Origin: DAIDKA01 sp036267975
GTDB taxonomy: Bacteria > Pseudomonadota > Gammaproteobacteria > Steroidobacterales > Steroidobacteraceae
Length of the DNA: 64,000 nt
NCBI GenBank assembly: GCA_036267975.1
Contig: DATAVA010000055.1
Span: forward strand, 1 to 64,000
Direction: 5' to 3'
A program made the translations under genes and the position numbers. The notes beneath the pieces were generated by a model. The model made no database searches, was not told where the DNA came from, and was given only the letters and a program-made list of their open reading frames with translations. Below are positions 27,700 through 36,451 of the stretch, one piece after another (position 1 is the first letter of the stretch; the number at the start of each line of letters is the position of its first letter).

Positions 27700-28944
27700 T
27701 TACCAGCGGAACAGGCGCGTCACGAAGCCTTTCGGGTAGGTGTTCGGTCCGGCCGGGAGCTCCACAAAGCCGTCGGTGCCGGCCAGCGAGGTGAAATCGC
27801 CCGAGCCATTGGTGAGGCGCGGCAGCGCCCAATCCCGCCCCCAATCGTCGACTTCGGTGCGTACTGGCACGAATTGCATGAATCCTGAGGTCACCGTCAC
27901 GGGCGCCGCCAGGGGGATCTTGCGTACCGTGGGGTTCGTTTCACCCATGGCCGCGAGCAACGCTGGTATGACATAGCGGCTCAGGCACACCAGCGTCGAC
28001 AGCGGGTTGCCGGGCAGCGCGAAGACCGCGGGTCCGGAAGTCGCGACCCCAAACCACAGGGGCTTGCCGGGACGCTGCGCGACCTTGTGAAACACCATGC
28101 GCACGCCCAGCTCGGTCAGCAGGCCCGGCACCAGGTCGAAGCGCCCCATGGACACGCCACCGCTGAGAATAAGCACATCGTGCGTGTCCAGGTGCTGCTT
28201 CAGACGGGCGCGCATTTCGGCGGGCTCGTCGTGCACATGGTCATCCGCCACGCGTTGGAAGCCGTGGCGGCGCAGGGCGGCAATGACGCCATACACATTG
28301 GAGCGGCGGATCTGGTGCGGCAGCACCGACTCGCCGGGTTCGATGAGCTCATTGCCGGTCGACACCACGGCCAGCATGGGCTGCGCACTCACGCGCACCC
28401 GCGCCATGCCCGCACTGGCCGCGATCGCAACTTCCGGCGGGCTCAAACGCGTGCCCGCCTCCAGCAGCAAGGCGCCCTGGCGCGAATCCGTGCCGCGGCG
28501 GTGGACATGGTTCCAAGCCTCGACGTTTACCCCATCTTTGAGGCGGGCAACGCCGGAGGCGATTGCGATCTCCTCCACCGGGACCACGGTATCGCAGCCG
28601 CGAGGCAGGGTTGCCCCCGTCATGGCCTCAATGCAGCCACCGCGCTGCCCCAGTGTGAGCTGGGCGTCGCCCGCCGCCTGAATCGCCTCGATGGCGAAAC
28701 TGCGCTGGCCGGCGTGCACCGCCGAACTGTGCAGCGCGATGCCGTCCATGGCTACACGGTCAAAGGGTGGCTGATCGCGCTCGCCATAGATGTTCTCGCG
28801 CAGGACGGCGCCGGAACATTGCACCAAAGGCAGCGATTCGATCGGCAGACAACGCAGATTCTCGCTGATCAGTCGATCCGCCTGCGCCGGGACGATAAGT
28901 CCCGGCGCGGTCGAGTCACTCTGCCCGGGTGCCTGTGTGTTCAC
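27700..28944 (-). CDS. moeA: Molybdopterin molybdenumtransferase MoeA
   Basis: MoeA inserts molybdate into adenylated molybdopterin. The 414-residue product shows FDRVAMDGIAL, the pseudo-signature TGATLPRGCDTVVPVEE, VVSTGNELIEPGE, LILSGGVSMGRFDLVP and FALPGNPLSTLVCLSRYV, all diagnostic of MoeA. A C-terminal beta domain follows. It starts with GTG at 28944. It is the first gene of the cluster moeA-moaA-moaC-mobA::moaD-moaE::moeB. The adenylyltransferase MogA/MoaB and molybdate transport genes are not in the window, so they must lie elsewhere. Confidence 0.96.
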   Translation of the reverse strand: MNTQAPGQSDSTAPGLIVPAQADRLISENLRCLPIESLPLVQCSGAVLRENIYGERDQPPFDRVAMDGIALHSSAVHAGQRSFAIEAIQAAGDAQLTLGQRGGCIEAMTGATLPRGCDTVVPVEEIAIASGVARLKDGVNVEAWNHVHRRGTDSRQGALLLEAGTRLSPPEVAIAASAGMARVRVSAQPMLAVVSTGNELIEPGESVLPHQIRRSNVYGVIAALRRHGFQRVADDHVHDEPAEMRARLKQHLDTHDVLILSGGVSMGRFDLVPGLLTELGVRMVFHKVAQRPGKPLWFGVATSGPAVFALPGNPLSTLVCLSRYVIPALLAAMGETNPTVRKIPLAAPVTVTSGFMQFVPVRTEVDDWGRDWALPRLTNGSGDFTSLAGTDGFVELPAGPNTYPKGFVTRLFRW

Positions 28945-28977
28945 TGCTGGCGCGCGGGCTTGTAGCGGTGCGGCCGG

Positions 28978-29385
28978 TCAGCTCTTGTGTGCGGCGTTGT
29001 AGGCCTTGACCTGATCGTTGAAACGACCGGTCACTGCCGAGGCTTCATCGACGGCGGCGTCATTCTTCTGCGCCAGCACCTTGTCGAGATCGTCCTTTTG
29101 ATCTTTCCTCTTCTTCTGCGCGGCATCGTCGCCTGCCGGGCCGGCATCAATCTTGGCTACCGCGGCGTCGCGCTCCGACTTCAGGCAGTCCGTGTACTGC
29201 TTAATCATGTCGTTGTAAGCGCGCATGCTCTTCATGCCGGAAATCATCTCCTCTTTGGTGGCCTTGGTGCCATCCGGAATCTTGTCCGGTGCTTTCGGGT
29301 AGCTACAGGCGGCCGACGCCTGAGTTGCGACGACCAAGGCAGCAATCGCCAGCGAGGAGGCCAGCACGGTGGAACGGAACTTCAT
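28978..29385 (-). CDS. Small periplasmic helical protein, unknown function
   Basis: The 135-residue precursor has a signal peptide (MKFRSTVLASSLAIAALVVATQASA, cleavage before ACSYP). The mature chain of about 110 residues is polar and helical (KEEMISGMKSMRAYNDMIKQYTDCLKSERDAAVAKI, then DDAAQKKRKDQKDDLDKVLAQKNDAAVDEASAVTGRFNDQVKAY). It has two cysteines (one near each end of the first half) that could pair. No named family is recognised, although similar small periplasmic coiled-coil proteins are common in gammaproteobacteria. The ATG at 29385 follows a GGGGGG run seven bases upstream acting as the ribosome site. It lies 33 bases upstream of moeA and could be co-transcribed with it. Confidence 0.75.
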   Translation of the reverse strand: MKFRSTVLASSLAIAALVVATQASAACSYPKAPDKIPDGTKATKEEMISGMKSMRAYNDMIKQYTDCLKSERDAAVAKIDAGPAGDDAAQKKRKDQKDDLDKVLAQKNDAAVDEASAVTGRFNDQVKAYNAAHKS

Positions 29386-29665
29386 TGGGAACCCCCCTAA
29401 CAATGTAAGAATTTGTCGCCCCTGAGCACCCTGTGCCCGGGTGCCCATATTAAGCGATTTCAGCACGGACCCGGGCGTCGATGTCCGGACCGCAGCCCAG
29501 GCCGAGTCCATGGCACCTTGCTGCCACCCCGGGCGATGGCCGCCGCCGGTCACCATGGCGGGGATCAGCCCTTCAAAACCCTGGCCCGCCCCATCTGCAG
29601 ACCGATCCCAATCCGGTTTGGAATTCGGTAGCCTATACGAGCTCCGGCATTCGTCCGGACCGTAA

Positions 29666-29742
29666 GCGCCCGTAGCTCAGTTGGATAGAGCATCAGGCTT
29701 CGAACCTGAGGGTCGGGAGTTCGAATCTCTCCGGGCGCGCCA
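29666..29742 (+). tRNA. tRNA-Arg (anticodon UCG)
   Basis: The 77-base sequence folds as a complete cloverleaf. The acceptor stem is GCGCCCG paired with CGGGCGC; the D stem is GCTC/GAGC. The anticodon stem TCAGG/CCTGA encloses the loop CTTCGAA, giving anticodon TCG, which reads CGA arginine codons. The T arm is GGGAG/CTCTC with TTCGAAT, containing one G-U pair. The discriminator is G and CCA is encoded. The stretches on either side (29386-29665 and 29743-29836) hold no other gene that I can support, and no integrase or repeat of the tRNA 3' end is seen. Confidence 0.96.
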
Positions 29743-29848
29743 TTTGGGAAAAGCACTTGATCGGGAACGCGGGTGGTCGCACCCCCCAGTCCAGACTGTG
29801 ACGTGATGCCGGACAGAGCGGCGACATGCAGGTGATATGGGTTTTCCC

Positions 29849-31060
29849 ATGTCACGGAACATTCTGTTAGTTGGCGATGACGCGCGGCGGCTGCAGGACT
29901 CGCCTCTATTGCCATCCGCCCAGCAGTGGCTCGTCACCGTGGCCGCCAGCGGCCCGCAGGCGCTGCTGGAACTGGAACGTCGGCCGCAGGATGTGGTGAT
30001 CGCCGATGTGGAAGTCTGCGCCGCAGAGGCGGCGCCCTTGCTGTGTGCCATCAGCGAGCGCTGGCCGAGTACTTCACGGATCGCACTTTGCGGCAGCCTC
30101 GAATGCTCCAGTAGGGCATACCAGGTACCATTTCCCGCGGCGCATCAATACGTCTTCCGCGAATCCGCGGTGAGTGAGTTCCACGAGGCAATCGAACGCT
30201 GCCTGCGGCTGCAGGATCTGCTGTCCCAACCCGGACTGCGCGCGGTCATCGGCAGTGTCCATCGGTTGCCACCGCGGCCGCGGACGTTTGCACGGCTGCA
30301 GGTGATGATGAGCCACAAGAACGTCACGCCAAAGAAAATATGCGCGGTTATCGAGGCCGACGCGGCAATCACCGCGAAGCTGCTGCAGCTGGCCAACTGT
30401 GCCATGTTTCATGAACGGGAGCGCATCAAGAGCATCGAACAGGCGCTCGTTCGCCTCGGCTTCCTCGGGGTTCGCAATCTGGTGATGTGCGCGGAGGTGC
30501 TGGCCGGTTGGCACGGCACGGCCCGCAGCGACCTCGATCTGGATGCCATGCAGGCACACGTGCAGCGCGTGGCGCGCGTCACGGCGGCGCTGACGGCCGG
30601 CAGCGTGTGCCGCGACGAGGCAGTGCTGGCGGCATTTCTGCACGACATCGGCTATTGGGTGCTCGTTCAGGAGCGGCCGGCACAACTTGACCAGGCCGCA
30701 GCGTTGGCCGTGGCCAGAGACATTCCGATGCAGGAGGCGGAAAGATGCGTATTGGGCACATCCCACGCCGAGATCGGAGCTTACCTGCTCGGACTGTGGG
30801 GTATGCCCAATACCCTGGTGGAGGCGATTGCGCACCACCATACCCCCGAACTGGTTGGCGTCACGCGCTTCAACACATTGTCCGCACTGGTGGCGGCACT
30901 GGCGCTCTCGGGTACTGACGACAGTGATGCCTTCAGCACTCCGCCACGTCGCAACGGCGTCGTTGGCCAGGAATTCTTCGAGCGGCTCGAGGGCATTCCA
31001 TTTGACTGGGTCGATGCCGAGAAGCTCGCGATGACCTGCCTGGCCGAACAGGATCGGTAG
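29849..31060 (+). CDS. Receiver-like plus HDOD domain signalling protein
   Basis: The protein of about 403 residues begins with a receiver-like domain (NILLVGDDARRL, then DVVIADVEV with a candidate phosphoacceptor Asp). The Lys that normally follows the fifth strand is replaced in YVFRESAV, so phosphorylation chemistry may be impaired. Residues about 130-330 are an HDOD domain: LPPRPRTFARLQVMM, VIEADAAITAKLLQLANCAMF, SIEQALVRLGFLGVRNLVM, AAFLHDIGYW and GAYLLGLWGMPNTLVEAIAHHH. HDOD proteins usually act as signalling adaptors. An alternative ATG at 29837 lies in a small ATGGG-TTTT-CCCAT inverted repeat; the ATG at 29849 begins the conserved receiver strand. Confidence 0.85.
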   Translation: MSRNILLVGDDARRLQDSPLLPSAQQWLVTVAASGPQALLELERRPQDVVIADVEVCAAEAAPLLCAISERWPSTSRIALCGSLECSSRAYQVPFPAAHQYVFRESAVSEFHEAIERCLRLQDLLSQPGLRAVIGSVHRLPPRPRTFARLQVMMSHKNVTPKKICAVIEADAAITAKLLQLANCAMFHERERIKSIEQALVRLGFLGVRNLVMCAEVLAGWHGTARSDLDLDAMQAHVQRVARVTAALTAGSVCRDEAVLAAFLHDIGYWVLVQERPAQLDQAAALAVARDIPMQEAERCVLGTSHAEIGAYLLGLWGMPNTLVEAIAHHHTPELVGVTRFNTLSALVAALALSGTDDSDAFSTPPRRNGVVGQEFFERLEGIPFDWVDAEKLAMTCLAEQDR

Positions 31061-31084
31061 CGCGCCCTTGCCGCGGCGCCGCTG

Positions 31085-31975
31085 TCAGTTCGCCAGCCTG
31101 AAGCGGATCCGGAAGGGAAAACAGGAATTCACCGGCGCTCCGTCCTCCAGGCTCGGCCGATAATGTCCGGAGCCTGCCCGGGCGAGATTCAGCACGCCCG
31201 CGTCAATTCGCCTGCTGCCGGAGCTTTGCGTGAGAGTCGGTTCGCCACTGAGTCGACCCTGCCTGTCGATGCACACCTGAACGGTGGCCGCGCCGGTCTC
31301 CGCCATGCGTCGCGAAGCTGCAGGGTAGTAGTCATCGGTGTTCGGAAAATCCTTGCCCGGCCCGCCGACTGTTCGTTGCACCGCCCGGGGTGGCGCGGTT
31401 TGGCCGCCGCCATCGGGCGCGTTGGGCCGGCCCAACGGTGGCGCTGCGGTTTCTGCTGCGAAATTGAACTTCGAAGCTGCGGGGACCCCCGGGTCAGCCG
31501 TGATTCTCGTCAGCTTGAAAGTCGTGGGCAGCGGCGCGGGCACGGGACGCTGAATCTCGGGCTGCTCATCCACGGTCGCGCGCATGAAGGTCGGAATCGA
31601 CGCCACGACGTGCTGTGCGAGTCCGGTGGTAAACGCATAAATGATCAGAACGTGCACCGCTGCGATCGCGATGAATACCACAGTGCGTCGCGAGAGCAGC
31701 GGCAGGTCATAGCGGTGTTCGCCCCACAGCGGCTTGTGTGCGGCCGACGTACCCGCGGCTGCTGCAAGCTGGGGCACGCGAAAGTCGCGCGTGATGACCG
31801 CGGTGGCCCAGCAGCAGCCCAGTGCCAGGCGCAGACGTGCTAGCGGCGCCGCTCGCGAGCCCAGGTCTGCCAGCCATTCTTCTGCCAGACGTTGCGACAG
31901 CGCCGCCGGTGCGCGCTGTGCCGCACGCACGATGAGTCGCTGCGCCAGATCGGTCTTGTCGTTGCGCGTATTCAT
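31085..31975 (-). CDS. Membrane protein with TonB C-terminal domain and PadR-partner-like N-terminus
   Basis: The 296-residue protein has three parts. The N-terminal 65 residues (LAQRLIVRAAQRAPAALSQRLAEEWLADLG, then RLRLALGCCWATAVI) resemble the short helical segment encoded beside PadR regulators in many soil proteobacteria. A single membrane helix follows (TVVFIAIAAVHVLIIYAFT), then a Pro-rich linker. The last 85 residues are a TonB-type domain (YYPAASRRMAETGAATVQVCIDRQGRLS, VLNLARAGSGHYRPSLEDG, CFPFRIRFRLA). It could transduce energy to an outer-membrane receptor or act as a sensor. The start overlaps the PadR stop by four bases, so the pair is one operon. Confidence 0.75.
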   Translation of the reverse strand: MNTRNDKTDLAQRLIVRAAQRAPAALSQRLAEEWLADLGSRAAPLARLRLALGCCWATAVITRDFRVPQLAAAAGTSAAHKPLWGEHRYDLPLLSRRTVVFIAIAAVHVLIIYAFTTGLAQHVVASIPTFMRATVDEQPEIQRPVPAPLPTTFKLTRITADPGVPAASKFNFAAETAAPPLGRPNAPDGGGQTAPPRAVQRTVGGPGKDFPNTDDYYPAASRRMAETGAATVQVCIDRQGRLSGEPTLTQSSGSRRIDAGVLNLARAGSGHYRPSLEDGAPVNSCFPFRIRFRLAN

Positions 31976-32277
31976 GCGGTAACTCCTTGACCAAAACTTG
32001 CGAATACCTCACTCGCCCGGGCAAGGCCACCTGCCGTAAGCCGATATAGCCGGCGGCGTGGTCGCCCGACGTGGGCCGGATCCACCGCCTCCCAGCGGCT
32101 GACAAACCATCCAGCCGATTCCAGGCGCAGCAGGATCGGGTACAAAGTGCCCGAGGCGAGCTGGCCACGCTTCTGCACATCAGCGCCGGCAAGCTCGTCC
32201 GTCGGATTTTCGAGGAACGCCTCCAGAACCCGCAGCGTCTGCAGAGACATCCGGACCGCCTTGTCTTTCTTACCCAT
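31972..32277 (-). CDS. PadR-family transcriptional regulator
   Basis: The 101-residue winged-helix protein matches short PadR regulators: LQTLRVLEAFLENPTDELAGADVQKRGQLASGTLYPILLRLESAGWFVSRWE, then GRPRRRLYRLTAGGLARA. The SGTLYPILLRLESAGW recognition helix region and the GRPRRxYxLT wing are typical. Such repressors often control their own operon and a membrane partner. It is translated first, followed by the TonB-domain gene. A palindrome 14 bases upstream of the start may be its operator. Confidence 0.92.
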   Translation of the reverse strand: MGKKDKAVRMSLQTLRVLEAFLENPTDELAGADVQKRGQLASGTLYPILLRLESAGWFVSRWEAVDPAHVGRPRRRLYRLTAGGLARASEVFASFGQGVTA

Positions 32278-32289
32278 AATCGTAAGTCT

Positions 32290-32301
32290 ACATAGCTATA
32301 T
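32290..32301. promoter_or_regulatory. Palindrome upstream of padR-like gene, candidate operator
   Basis: The centre is the perfect 8-base palindrome ATAGCTAT at 32292-32299, within an AT-rich patch that stands out from the GC-rich surroundings. It lies 14 bases before the PadR start codon, where an autorepressor would block the promoter. No factor can be assigned from sequence alone. Confidence 0.35.
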
Positions 32302-32449
32302 TAACGGACGCAAGGGCGATATTGGGAACTTGACTTATCAACGAGGCAACCGCCGGATAATAGAGTGTGATGCGGTTCCGCACCGGGGAGTCATCCGATC
32401 CCATCCCCGAGCGTTCTGTCAGGCAAGTACCGAAAAGACATAAGGATGA

Positions 32450-33313
32450 ATGTCGTTGAACCTTCGAGCACTGGGCCGGCTTGGCTGTCTGATGATCCTG
32501 ATCTGTGCACCTTGCGCGCACGACTGCCGGGCGGACCCGGTGGCGGTCGTGCAGCTGCTGCGTGTCAGCGGCTGCGGGGGGCTGCTGCCAGCCGTTGAGC
32601 CGCTGCAAATCAATCGGCAGCTGGATCGGGCGGCTGCGTTGTGGGCCTCGGGCGGCTCGCCGCTGACGGCGGCCGGACAAACCGGCTATCAGGCGGCCCA
32701 GGCCGCGGGGCTGCGCCTGCGCGGCTCTGACGATGCGGTACTGCGCGCGTTGCGCAAGACGCATTGCCGCGAGGTTGCCGATCAGTCATGGCGCGATATC
32801 GGTGTCTACCGCAATGGCGTTGAAACCTGGGTGCTGGTCGCCGCACGCGCACGCGCCGAATCGGTGCCGGTCATCGCGCGGACGTCCTTATCGGCGCCGC
32901 GCGTATTGCAGCTCGTCAATGAAGTGCGTGCCACCGGGACGCGCTGTGGTGAGAAGTCATACGGTCCGGCGGCGCCGCTGCAGGAGTCGCGCACTCTGGA
33001 CGGCGTCGCGTACGAACACGTCGCGGATATGGCGCGCCACGATTACTTCGAACACGTCGATCTGAACGGGCATACTCCCGCCGAGCGCGTGCGTGCCAGC
33101 GGCTATCGCGAGAAACTCGTCGGCGAAAACATTGCCTATGGTCCAGCCTCAGCGGAAGAGGTGGTGGCCGGATGGCTGCACAGTACCGGGCACTGCGAGA
33201 ACATCATGGACGCGCGCTTCGCCGAAATGGGGCTGGCGCTGGCGGCTGGACACGGTGCGCGACACGGCCTGTACTGGGACCAGGTCCTCACCGATCCGGT
33301 GAAGCAGCCATAG
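32450..33313 (+). CDS. Secreted CAP-domain (SCP/PR-1) protein
   Basis: The 287-residue precursor has a signal peptide (LGCLMILICAPCAHDC). An N-terminal region of about 130 residues, with paired Cys, has no clear family and carries a helix-rich pattern. Residues about 150-285 form a CAP domain: VLQLVNEVRATGTRCG, MARHDYFEHVDLNGHTPAERVRASGY, GENIAYG and VAGWLHSTGHCENIMDARFAEMGLA. The two His and two acidic positions of the CAP cavity are present. Bacterial CAP proteins of this type are extracellular and mostly uncharacterised. AAGG precedes the ATG. The 3' end meets the convergent wzi-like gene with one base between. Confidence 0.85.
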   Translation: MSLNLRALGRLGCLMILICAPCAHDCRADPVAVVQLLRVSGCGGLLPAVEPLQINRQLDRAAALWASGGSPLTAAGQTGYQAAQAAGLRLRGSDDAVLRALRKTHCREVADQSWRDIGVYRNGVETWVLVAARARAESVPVIARTSLSAPRVLQLVNEVRATGTRCGEKSYGPAAPLQESRTLDGVAYEHVADMARHDYFEHVDLNGHTPAERVRASGYREKLVGENIAYGPASAEEVVAGWLHSTGHCENIMDARFAEMGLALAAGHGARHGLYWDQVLTDPVKQP

Positions 33314-33314
33314 A

Positions 33315-34811
33315 TCACAGCGAGTATTTCAGGCGCAGTTCACCGGCGCCCTGCGAGCCATGCGCGGGCCGTGGTTGATCGGTCGAATATCGAACCGCGG
33401 CATCCACGGTGAAGTGATCCAGTAACGGAAAGCTCGCACGCACTTCGCCGATGTCGATCGGTACGGCAGCGGAACTCACATAGCTGATGGTGCTGTAAAC
33501 TTCAGCATCTGCAGGCGCTTGCGCATCGATGGTCGCGTGGTGATAGCTGAGCGTCCAGGTCACTGCATGCGGGCCCAGCCAGCTTGCCTGCAGCGTCGCC
33601 AGCTTCGAATCGGTGTCCAGACTGAAGCCGAGGGCCCGATCCCTGTAACGCATACCGCCCGGATACTTATAGTCGTTATAGGCGAAACCGTACTCGTAGC
33701 TGCCAAAATTGAATATATTGGTGGTCGGAATGGTGTCGGTGAACTCCGCGGTGATGCGTACGCGCGTTGCACCCACCGGCACCCAGCCGGTAAGCCCGAA
33801 CAGATGGCTGGTTCCGGAGTGCCAGAACGGGTTCGAGTCCTCGTTCATCAGCTGCACATATGCAGACAGCGAAACTGCGCCCAGCTCGCGTGAATACTTG
33901 ATGTCAAAATCGCCCTGATCGTTGGTTTTGCTGGGATGAGCGTTGTTGTTGCTGAGGTCGAAGTAATTGAGCGGATTGCAGGGGTGGCCATGCCCGCAGG
34001 ATTCATCCATGCGCTCCACGCCGATATCAAGTCCCGGCGCGGGATTGAAGTTGAAACGCAATCCATCCACCAGCGTGTGCGTGGGAATCAGGTCGCCATC
34101 GAGCATGCCGACGAAGAACTCAGCCTGCCATGGGCCCATCCATGACAGCCACTTGGTCTTGAACGGGCTGCTGTCGATGCGTGAGATTCCGATCTGCGGA
34201 ATGGGCCGTGAGTTGTTGGACAGGGACAGTGCCGAGATCCAGCCCGGCCCCCACCAGTGGGTCAGGTAGCCGGCGTAAATCGCGGTGCCGGCGACCTGCT
34301 TGGCGATATAGGTGCCATCCAGCAGCACGGTCTGGGTGTCGAGACGATCATGCGACTGCGCCCCGGCGGAGAGCTGGATGAAGGTGGTCTCGCCATTCCA
34401 GGACAGCGTGCCCTGGGTCTGTACATTCTGACGTCCCAGCGCATCGAATCCACGGACCACTTCGGGCGCATTGGTGGCATCGAAGTAGGCCGAGAAGCTT
34501 GAAGTGTCGGGCGTCATCTGGTCCGCGGCCTGGCGGCGGATGCGCTCGGCCGCGTCCACGACCCAGCTGGGCTGGCCGGCCAGTGCACCGTTCTCTGACA
34601 GATGCTCAAGAATGCGGCTCCACGGTACCGGCCACTGGGTGGTGAGATTGTCGATGACGCCGGCCATGGCCAGTGTTTCGATGTCGGAGCGCAGCTGGGC
34701 ATCGCCGACCTCGGCCCAGGGTGCGGCCCATGCATGCGTCAGACCGAAGAACAGGCTGCCCCCTGCGAGGGCGCGCAGCACGGCCCGCGCGGTTTTACGT
34801 GTCAGAGTCAT
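33315..34811 (-). CDS. Wzi-like outer-membrane capsule assembly protein
   Basis: The 498-residue precursor has a signal peptide (LRALAGGSLFFGLTHAWA). An N-terminal periplasmic part begins APWAEVGDAQLRSDIETLAMAGVIDNLTTQWPVPW, the hallmark of Wzi-family proteins. A beta-barrel of alternating strands follows (HWWGPGWISALSLSNNSRPIPQIGISR, then GWVPVGATRVRITAEFTDT). It ends in RLKYSL rather than the usual terminal aromatic. Wzi anchors exported capsule to the cell surface. No capsule synthesis genes are in the window, so it may serve another polysaccharide. It lies 35 bases downstream of the multicopper oxidase gene and may be co-transcribed. Confidence 0.82.
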   Translation of the reverse strand: MTLTRKTARAVLRALAGGSLFFGLTHAWAAPWAEVGDAQLRSDIETLAMAGVIDNLTTQWPVPWSRILEHLSENGALAGQPSWVVDAAERIRRQAADQMTPDTSSFSAYFDATNAPEVVRGFDALGRQNVQTQGTLSWNGETTFIQLSAGAQSHDRLDTQTVLLDGTYIAKQVAGTAIYAGYLTHWWGPGWISALSLSNNSRPIPQIGISRIDSSPFKTKWLSWMGPWQAEFFVGMLDGDLIPTHTLVDGLRFNFNPAPGLDIGVERMDESCGHGHPCNPLNYFDLSNNNAHPSKTNDQGDFDIKYSRELGAVSLSAYVQLMNEDSNPFWHSGTSHLFGLTGWVPVGATRVRITAEFTDTIPTTNIFNFGSYEYGFAYNDYKYPGGMRYRDRALGFSLDTDSKLATLQASWLGPHAVTWTLSYHHATIDAQAPADAEVYSTISYVSSAAVPIDIGEVRASFPLLDHFTVDAAVRYSTDQPRPAHGSQGAGELRLKYSL

Positions 34812-34846
34812 GTGGCGTTACTTTACCGTACAAAGTGCAGCAACAC

Positions 34847-36298
34847 TCAAGCGTACCGGAACAGGGCCTTGAAGCCGTAGTCCATGTGCTGCTGGATGTG
34901 GCAGTGAAACAGCGAAAGCCCCGGCTGGTCGGCCGTGAAATCGACCGCCACGCGTCCGTACATGGGCACGATGACCGTGTCCTTGAGTATTCCGCTGGTG
35001 GGTTTGCCGTTGACATTGACCAGCTCGAAGAGGTGGCGATGCAGATGCATGGGGTGCGCATCGTCGGTGCGATTGCGGAACAGCAGCCGGTAGCGTCGTC
35101 CCTGCTGCAGGACGAACTCGCGATCGTGCGGATACGGCTTGCCGTTGATCGTGAACAGATTGAAGGGGCGAGCGCCGCCGGGGATCTTTTCGAACACCAT
35201 CTCGATGGTCTGGTCGGGCGCCTTGGCGCTGGCCGTGCCGCCGAACACGGTGTAATCCCAGAAGATTCCCGGTTGCGGGACCCACTGTGGCGGCCGGTGC
35301 TGGCCCGCGTATTCGATGACGACGCCCAGGCCGCTCTGGCGGGTCGCGTCGTCGGTGGCGCCCAGTATCCACACGCCCGGCTGATTCATTTCCACGACCG
35401 CATCGATACGTTCGCCGGGCCCCAGGGTGAGTACTTTGACCGACTTGGGATTCGGAACCGGGTTGCCATCCAGGGCCAACACATTGAACTGATGGCCGGG
35501 CAGGGCGACGGTGCGGTTCTCCACGGCACTGGCGTTGAGCAGATGCATCAGGACGCGGCTACCCGGCCGCACGCGGATCGGCTCTCCGGCCCGTAGTGCC
35601 TTGTCGTTGATCGAATAAATCTGACTCATGACTTCAAGCCCATTCGGACGGGTGTCCAGCTTTGCGGGCTTTTCCGGTTGCGGTCCCGGCGCGTCCTGGT
35701 CGTCCATGTCCACGAACTGATCGGTATAGAAATGCTCCCAGTCGCGCAGCGCGAGAAACACTTCCTGGTCATAGGCTCCCGGATCGTGGCCTGAATCAAT
35801 GACGACAAATCCGTATTGGCCGGTATAGGCACCGCGATGCAGGTCACCCATCGCCATGGCGTGGGAGTGGTACCAGCGGGTGCCGGCCGGGCGCGGTGTA
35901 AAGCGGTACCGGCGGCGGGTACCCGGCGGAATGACGGGTGTGCCTTCCTCTTCTGCTCCGTCGAGTTGCGATGGCAGGAACATACCGTGCCAATGAACCA
36001 GTTCGGGGGCATCGGAATCATTAATGACGTCGACCGTTACCGGCTTGCCCTCGCGCATCCGCAGTACCGGCCCGGGGGAGGTGCCGTTGTAGCCCACGGT
36101 GCTGATGAAATGACTGGGTGCGATCTCCACGGCCACGGCCGCGATCCGCAGCGTGAAATCAGCGGGCGCCGCGTGCGGGCCGGGGTCGGAGGCACCCATG
36201 TCCATGGCGGCCGCGCCGCCGGCCTGCGCCCACAGGTCGCCGGCGCCGGCCTGGCCCATTGTCGCTGCAGCCAGTGTTACGAAGTCGCGGCGTTTCAT
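34847..36298 (-). CDS. Multicopper oxidase, Tat-exported
   Basis: The 483-residue protein has a twin-arginine signal (MKRRDFVTLAAATMGQAGAGDLWA). Cupredoxin domains carry all four copper-binding motifs: VHWHGMF, RWYHSHAMA, HPMHLHRH, and the type 1 site LFHCHIQQHMDYG. It fits three-domain laccase-like or CopA-like oxidases, acting on copper(I), phenols or metals in the periplasm. The Met-rich segment typical of CueO is absent, while AAAMDMGASD near the N-terminus contains a few Met. The substrate is not known. It is divergent from the DUF4159 operon. Confidence 0.93.
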   Translation of the reverse strand: MKRRDFVTLAAATMGQAGAGDLWAQAGGAAAMDMGASDPGPHAAPADFTLRIAAVAVEIAPSHFISTVGYNGTSPGPVLRMREGKPVTVDVINDSDAPELVHWHGMFLPSQLDGAEEEGTPVIPPGTRRRYRFTPRPAGTRWYHSHAMAMGDLHRGAYTGQYGFVVIDSGHDPGAYDQEVFLALRDWEHFYTDQFVDMDDQDAPGPQPEKPAKLDTRPNGLEVMSQIYSINDKALRAGEPIRVRPGSRVLMHLLNASAVENRTVALPGHQFNVLALDGNPVPNPKSVKVLTLGPGERIDAVVEMNQPGVWILGATDDATRQSGLGVVIEYAGQHRPPQWVPQPGIFWDYTVFGGTASAKAPDQTIEMVFEKIPGGARPFNLFTINGKPYPHDREFVLQQGRRYRLLFRNRTDDAHPMHLHRHLFELVNVNGKPTSGILKDTVIVPMYGRVAVDFTADQPGLSLFHCHIQQHMDYGFKALFRYA

Positions 36299-36413
36299 GT
36301 GCGGTGCAAGGCGGTTGTCAGGTCAAAAATGGTGGCATGTCATGACCGCGCCGACAAGCGGCTTGTGACCGATGGGCGCAGTGCGAAGCGCACCGCTGTC
36401 GGGGCCAAGTCGC

Positions 36414-36419
36414 TACACT
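36414..36419 (+). promoter_or_regulatory. Candidate -10 element (TACACT) of the MoxR/vWA operon
   Basis: TACACT matches four of six consensus bases and lies 32 bases before the ATG of the first operon gene. No good -35 element is found at the correct distance, so the call is tentative. GAGGG near 36440 would serve as ribosome site. Confidence 0.3.
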
Positions 36420-36451
36420 GGTGGCGCAGGCTCACAGCGAGGGCGGCGATC

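Noticed and set aside
29386..29665. Genomic island or attachment site next to the tRNA
   Set aside because: No integrase, no repeated tRNA end and no base composition change are visible on either side.
29837..29856. ATGGG-TTTT-CCCAT inverted repeat as a terminator of the tRNA
   Set aside because: The stem is only five pairs, has no T run after it and overlaps the start of the HDOD gene.
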